From positions 50,708,852 through 50,772,851 of the forward strand of contig NC_059503.1 of assembly GCF_914767665.1 (NCBI RefSeq): 64,000 bases of DNA, given 5' to 3'. The position numbers were made by a program, and so were the translations under genes. Origin of the DNA: Harmonia axyridis. Taxonomy: Eukaryota > Arthropoda > Insecta > Coleoptera > Coccinellidae. Positions 58,945 through 64,000 of the stretch are shown in pieces (within the stretch, counting starts at the first letter, position 1; the number at the start of each line of letters is the position of its first letter). The notes under the pieces were generated by a model. That model was not told the DNA's origin, ran no database searches, and worked only from the letters and a program-made list of their open reading frames with translations.

Positions 58945-60501
58945 CAGGGTGGCCACTTTTTCAATGGGATTGTATTGGTAACTTTTAAACCATAAGAGTT
59001 AGGAGGTCGGTCAAATGGACAAAAAGTTGCATGCATAGAAGCATTATCAAGCAGTTCAAACTAATCGAGATTATCAGGGCCGGTCTTCGAGATATCATAA
59101 GAAAAGTAAATTATGTCATTTTGATTTTTCTTCTTTTCCCACTTTATTTCAAATATTATAAAAAAATGTTACAGGAATTTTTTATTCGACAGTAAATTAT
59201 TCTCAATTTGACGTAATCAGATTTCTTATCCAACGTTTCGTACTCTCTGGGCCACCCTCAACGTTATTTTTTCAATACGGACCTGCATATTCTAGTACAT
59301 TTTTCGAAATAACTTTTAACGCTGAATTCAACGATATATCATACAATGTCATTCAAGTTGGTTTTCAGGAGATTTTGACCCTCATCCAAAATTAATGGTG
59401 TGTATGTAAGAAAAAATAAGTATATTAACGATATCAATGTTCTGACCCAAATTCAATCGAACCCAGAAAAAAATCGAGAACTGTGGCCAGTGAATGGAAT
59501 TTTTCAAAAACTGCTGTTAATAAAATAGTCAACAAACGCGAATACAATGATTTTAAATTTGAATACCAAGACTTGCACAAATTATATCGTAATGATCTCA
59601 AAATAAAGTTCGATTCTGTAATTTGTTTCAACGGAACAAATGACGAATACAACAATAGTGATACCTCGCGAGAAAATTGAGAATGTTTCGAAAGGTATTC
59701 AAGGAGACCAAACAAGCAAATGTATAAGAAGTATGGGTTCCAGAACCGTAAAGTGTATTTTACAAAATGGTGGACATTTCAAACACTTACTTCATTAATT
59801 TTCATTTACTTTCGAATAATCATCTGATTTTTCTTTCGTTAAATGATACTTTCGTTTAATTATTGTGAATTGAAATATTTAAATGATTATTATAAAAGAA
59901 GAACAAAGAAACCAGTATACTGGTTTCTTGCTTTGATTCTAATATGTTCCATTTGGTTCAAGATGGGTAAGTTGATTTTCTTATCGAAATTTATTGCATA
60001 TTGCATGTTGTTAATTAAACTAAATGAAGGTAATACAGATCTGACCCAGAGAAAATTGGATAAGGGTCAAAATCACCTGAAAATATACTTTGAATGACAT
60101 TGCATGATATATCGTTGAATTCAGCGTTCAAAGTTATTTAGAAAAATGTAATAAAATATGCAGGTCCGTATTGAAAAAAAATAGGTTGAGGGTGGCCCAG
60201 AGAGTACGAAACGTTGGATACGAAATCTGATTACGTCAAATTGAGGATAATTTACTGTCAAATAAAAATTTATGTGACATTTTTTGATGATATTTGAAAT
60301 GAAGTGGGAAAAAAAGAAAAATCAAAATGACATAATTTACTTTTCTTATGATATCTCGAAAACCGGCCCTGATAATCTCGATTTGTTTGAACTGCTTGAT
60401 AATGCTTCTATGCATGCAACTTTTCGTCCATTTGACCGACCTTCTAACTCTTATGGTTTGAAAGTTACCAATACAATCCCATTAAAAAAGTGGCCACCCT
60501 G
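58945..60501. mobile_element. Second long-TIR element (non-autonomous), TA-flanked
   Basis: Arms of ~443 bp (58945-59387 and 60058-60501) are inverted, with ends CAGGGTGGCCACTTTTT and complement. TA at 58943-58944 and 60502-60503. The 670-bp centre has no recognisable gene (small frames only). Its left TA directly touches the TA of the mariner-like element, giving TATA between the two. Confidence 0.88.
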
Positions 60502-60502
60502 T

Positions 60503-60742
60503 ATATATATTGTAAATAATGAATCATCCCAAGTCTCTTCTCACCCCAAACCAAAGCAAGAAAAAGCGCCATCACTATCAGATAAAGAGATAATTAATAT
60601 AATTTCAAAGCGTCTTACAGAAAATGATTCATCTGAAATGATAAAGAGTCTTGCAGACCTAATCCATAGCAAATATGTCCAATCGCCCATCCCAGGAATT
60701 GATACTGATCCGATAGGATCAGAGAGTATGAATTGTGAATAA
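60503..60742 (+). pseudogene. I-like ORF1, C-terminal part
   Basis: Open frame from the TA tract: NNESSQVSSHPKPKQEKAPS, then IINIISKRLTENDSSEMIKS and a stop. Composition and position fit the C-terminus of an I/Jockey-type ORF1 upstream of ORF2. Strand and order fit a continuation of 37781-39041. Confidence 0.65.
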
Positions 60743-60769
60743 TAAGATCCAGTTTATTCCTACGTGGAG

Positions 60770-61980
60770 TTTATCATGGATCTTTTACCTTAAATATCAA
60801 GATGTTTGATATACTTCAGTGGAATTAAAGATCAATTATTCCTAAAATAGACAATCTGCGAACATTAGTGGAGGAAAATCGCCCCAGTGTGATTTTATTA
60901 TCTGAAACCTGGCTTGATGAGGACCGCAATTTTGTGGTTCATGTTGAGGCAAGATCGAGACACTCGGGGTGGAGGTATTGCCCCCCTAATTAGACATAAT
61001 ATCCCTTTCTCGGAGCTGAATATGAATTTTGTCAAAGGCCCAGGCAGGACTCAATTCAGGGAATCATAATAGATAATCTAAATCTCACTATCATTAATAT
61101 TTATTCTCCTCCGCAGGTTAAGTTACCCATTACATTCTGGAGATCTCTGATTGATAACATATCACAGCCTTATATCATATGTGGTGATTTGAATGCTCAG
61201 GATCCTACTTGGGAGTCGGGTACTCAAAATGGAAATGGCGAAGTGTTGAGTGAACTTCGTTTGTCATATAATGTGACTATACTTAATGATGGTTCAGCAA
61301 CCAGAATCACCAAACCTGGTACCAGTTTGATTGCTCCTGGCATTACCATATGTTCAAGTGATCTTAAAATTAAAGCAAAATGGGAAATAATCCCTGATCC
61401 TGGAAATAGTGACCACTTTCCTATTATGACATCACTGAATTTTTCACCACAATCGTTCGAAATATATAGATCTCATTTTTCTACTAGAAAATACAACAGC
61501 TCCCAGGCAGATTGGTTCAAATATCAAGAGTATATTGAGAGTGCCATAGAAACTAGGAATACTGATAATTTGGAGAAATTAGGAGATCTTATTTAAGAAG
61601 CAGCTGAGGCCTCCATACCGAAAAGAAAAACTTCTCGCCCAACTCCCTACAGGAAACAGTGGTGGAATGATGATTTGTCTGAAGCGGTGAAGATGAGGGC
61701 AAGAGCTTTCAATGAATATTTACAGGATCCATCTCTCGAAAAATTCCTCTATGCTACAAATGATCAAGCTGCAACCAAGAACAAAATTCGGCAGGTCAAA
61801 CGTGATTCATTCAGGATGCTCTGTGAAAATTTATCTACATGTAATGGTAAAAAGCTCTGGTCGGACATAAGTAAGTTTAACCACGGATTTAGACCCCCAA
61901 TAAGGAGGGTTACATCCCAGACATGTGGACAGGAAATACTTACACGACTGTGTCACTTGCAGAATACAAATATTCCCTGA
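60770..61980 (+). pseudogene. I-like ORF2: AP-like endonuclease and linker, no RT
   Basis: Pieces: PSVILLSETWLDED, GGGIAPLIRHNIPF, LNLTIINIYSPPQ, YIICGDLNAQDPTWES, GNSDHFPIMTSLNF (complete S-D-H), then the linker KQWWNDDLSEAVKMRARAF and KKLWSDISKFNHGFRPPI. Frame breaks near 60830, 60960 and 61596. The RT that should follow is absent; similarity ends near 62040. The element is I-like by its knuckle-type ORF1 and endonuclease style. Confidence 0.8.
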
Positions 61981-62328
61981 ACCATTATACCAATTACCTC
62001 CCTTCAACTTTTCCACCATACCTAAAATGTATAGTAGTCTTTAAGCTTAGCAGACGTCTGTGATTAGCGCTCTTCAATTTGTGAACTTCTTCCGGTTATA
62101 AAATAAAAATAAATTATAAATTTCATATTAAAGTGTATCTAAGGGATTAGGAATGAAACTGTGAAGTTTGTCTTCCGGAAATATCATATTTGTTGCAAAT
62201 TGAATAATAAATGCAATAAATCGGCAGTGTAAACATTATCGCTATGAAAAACACAAACACACCAACATCTGCGAATGGAGATCGATGATATAGAGTACAC
62301 CGTACACGTTCCGCCTTCTCTATCTTGA
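61981..62328. other. No gene recognised; junction between two non-LTR elements
   Basis: AT-rich. Probably holds the broken end of the I-like ORF2 linker and the leader of the next element. Nothing further supported. Confidence 0.4.
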
Positions 62329-63111
62329 ACTAACGTAAAGGGAAACACTGACTTCAGGAACACTCAGAAAAAGTATCTGGAAAATCTACTAAGAAAGCAT
62401 TGCGACACAGTTTGTTCCGAGATAAGACATGAAGTTAGGGCTCTGAAAAGCGAGTTAGAGAGCAGCAAAAATAAGGTTAAAGAACTAGAGGAAAAAGTAT
62501 CACAACTCGATAAAAAGCTGAGGAAGAAAAATCTTATTCTTTATGGATTAACAGCAGAAAATACTGAATTGGAAAAGAAGGTATTGGAAACCTTGAATGG
62601 AAAGCTGAAAGTAGAACATCTTCGAACATCTTGTAGCTCCATTAGTTCATATATTAATTTAGTATTTGAGACTGCAACTATACCCCTTGAATGGAAGGAA
62701 TCGCTTGTAATATGTGTGCACAAATCGAAAGAAAAAAAGAAACTTACTAATTACAGGCCGATTTCATTGATCAATAACTTCGCGAAAATTTTCGAAAAAT
62801 GCTTGAAGACTAGAATATCACGGTTTCTTGAACATTCTAATATCTTAAGCTCCAACCAATTTGGATTCCGAGAGGGAAAATCAACTGAAGATGCAATGAA
62901 ACAATTCTTTTCATTACTTATAGAGGGTATGAACAGGGACAAAAAATGTATGACAGTATTTCTGGACCTGGCAAAAGCTTTTGATAAGGTATCGCATGAG
63001 CTACTGCTTGAAAGACTAGAGGAAGCGGGTATTAGAGGTAGTTGTCTGTTATTGCTCAAAAACTATTTGGAACAAAGAGTACAGAGAGTTTCTTTGAACG
63101 AAGTTGAGTGA
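62329..63111 (+). pseudogene. Internally deleted non-LTR element: ORF1 coiled coil fused in frame to RT
   Basis: One frame, open from after a stop at 62326, but with no ATG near its start. It begins with an ORF1-type coiled coil (VRALKSELESSKNKVKELEE, KVSQLDKKLRKKNLILYGL) and passes at ~62620 straight into RT (SSISSYINLVFETATIPLEW, TNYRPISLINNFAKIFEKCL, NQFGFREGKSTEDAMKQF, VFLDLAKAFDKVSHELLLER). The whole endonuclease and the ORF1/ORF2 boundary are missing. A direct repeat, GAACATCTTCGAACATCTT, lies at the junction. It ends at a frameshift just before RT motif B. Confidence 0.82.
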
Positions 63112-64000
63112 ACGAAGAACTGTAGAAATGGGTATACCGCAAGGAACTGTTTTGGGTCCTCTTTTATTTCTAATTTACGTCAACCAATTGCTGCTCTTGA
63201 GGATTCCAAACGGTAAAATTATATCTTATGCAGACGATACCATGTTGTTTTTCACAGGAGATACGTGGAATGAGGTGTATAGAGATGCAGAGCAGAGTAT
63301 GGGGGTTGTGCAGTCCTGGCTGGCGGAAAGCCTGCTCAGTCTAAACACCATAAAGTCCAATTTCATCACGTTTTCCTTGATGAGAAGCAATCAGCCTAGT
63401 TTTTCTGCACTGTCGGTACATACATCAAACTGTGATGATTCGAATTGCACGTGCCCCAGAATAGGTAGGGTTGCTAGCGCTAACTATTTAGGCATATATA
63501 TTGATCAATTTATGAGATGGGATGTACACGTAGAGTATTCAAAGACACGTCTTAAGAACTTAGCGTATATTTTCTATAACCTACGTGAAGTAACAACTAT
63601 ACCCTTTATGCTTAAAATTTACGACTCGCTTGTAGAGTCTTTGCTAAGATATGCCATTATTGTGTGGGGGGGCTTATTCGATGGCGCACTTGAAGGACTG
63701 CAAATAATACAAAAATTCATCTTGAAAATAATATTGAATGTCGAAAGAACACATAGCACTGAGTTATTATTTGAGAAATGTAAAAAACTCAATTTAAGAC
63801 AACTTTATATCTCGGAATGCCTAACACAACCTATAGATACCAATAAGGACTTCATTGAACATAATTTTTCCACAAGAAATCGTATACAGCAAAACCTACG
63901 TGTGCCACTTATTTTTAAAACCCATTTACAACGAAATCATGAATATATGAATATATCGGAATTGTACAATGTACTGCCTCTATCATTAAGATTCATAAAC
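63112..64000 (+). CDS. RT C-terminal half of the same element; runs off right edge
   Basis: A second frame, open from before 63128 to the last base (291 codons from MGIPQGTVLGPLLFLI). It carries motif B (GIPQGTVLGP), motif C (ISYADDTMLFF), the thumb (SANYLGIYIDQFMRWDVHVE), LLRYAIIVWGGLF and a Jockey/CR1-like C-terminus (YNVLPLSLRFIN) at the edge. One lost base near 63105 separates it from the front half. Because of this break the gene is probably dead, but this half has no stop in the window. Confidence 0.85.

Overview
This is eukaryotic, AT-rich, repeat-dominated DNA, most likely from an insect. The evidence is a Ly6/quiver-type secreted-protein exon with splice sites, BEL/Pao LTR elements, Jockey/I-type and R4/Dong-type non-LTR retrotransposons, Penelope-like elements (PLEs) with GIY-YIG endonucleases, a DD41D mariner-like transposon and a hAT element. 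I see no bacterial gene organisation, no tRNA or rRNA gene and no CRISPR array. The species or order cannot be read from the sequence. Only one likely host exon is visible (3548-3794, minus); almost everything else is mobile DNA.

Layout. 1-2139 (minus): a non-LTR element with intact ORF1 and an ORF2 that runs off the left edge. 2140-5680: sparse DNA with the host exon, an RT scrap and a BEL/Pao LTR with leader. 5681-26058: a string of elements separated by (TA)n tracts: PLE A joined to PLE B, R4 scraps, PLE C twin, R4 copies a, g and b, PLE D twin, an R4 tail. 26086-37702: older, broken elements (BEL gag, two Jockey-like elements, a hAT with an 8-bp target duplication, a BEL/Pao pol with 3' LTR). 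37781-39041 and 60503-61980: two halves of what looks like one I-like element, separated by about 21.5 kb. That interval is again (TA)n-delimited: R4 d, PLE E twin, PLE F twin, a four-copy PLE B array with large ORFs, R4 c, PLE G twin, a palindromic TIR element, PLE B', a DD41D mariner-like element and a second long-TIR element. 62329-64000: another non-LTR element, internally deleted, running off the right edge.

Main idea. The (TA)n tracts appear to act as a shared landing site. Two unrelated retroelement classes (PLEs with GIY-YIG nuclease, R4/Dong-like elements with a restriction-like nuclease) both lie with their 3' ends against (TA)n. TA-targeting DNA transposons sit in the same tracts. 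Nearly every PLE locus has the same unusual form: two copies or fragments joined head to head, with both 3' ends pointing outward into (TA)n. This is what bidirectional target-primed reverse transcription at a self-complementary target would give. The PLE 3' ends carry a hammerhead-ribozyme-like motif whose stem II differs in sequence between families but stays complementary, followed by an AATAAA(GAG)-type box. These conclusions come from reading the sequence; family assignments rest on motif recognition and no database search was possible.
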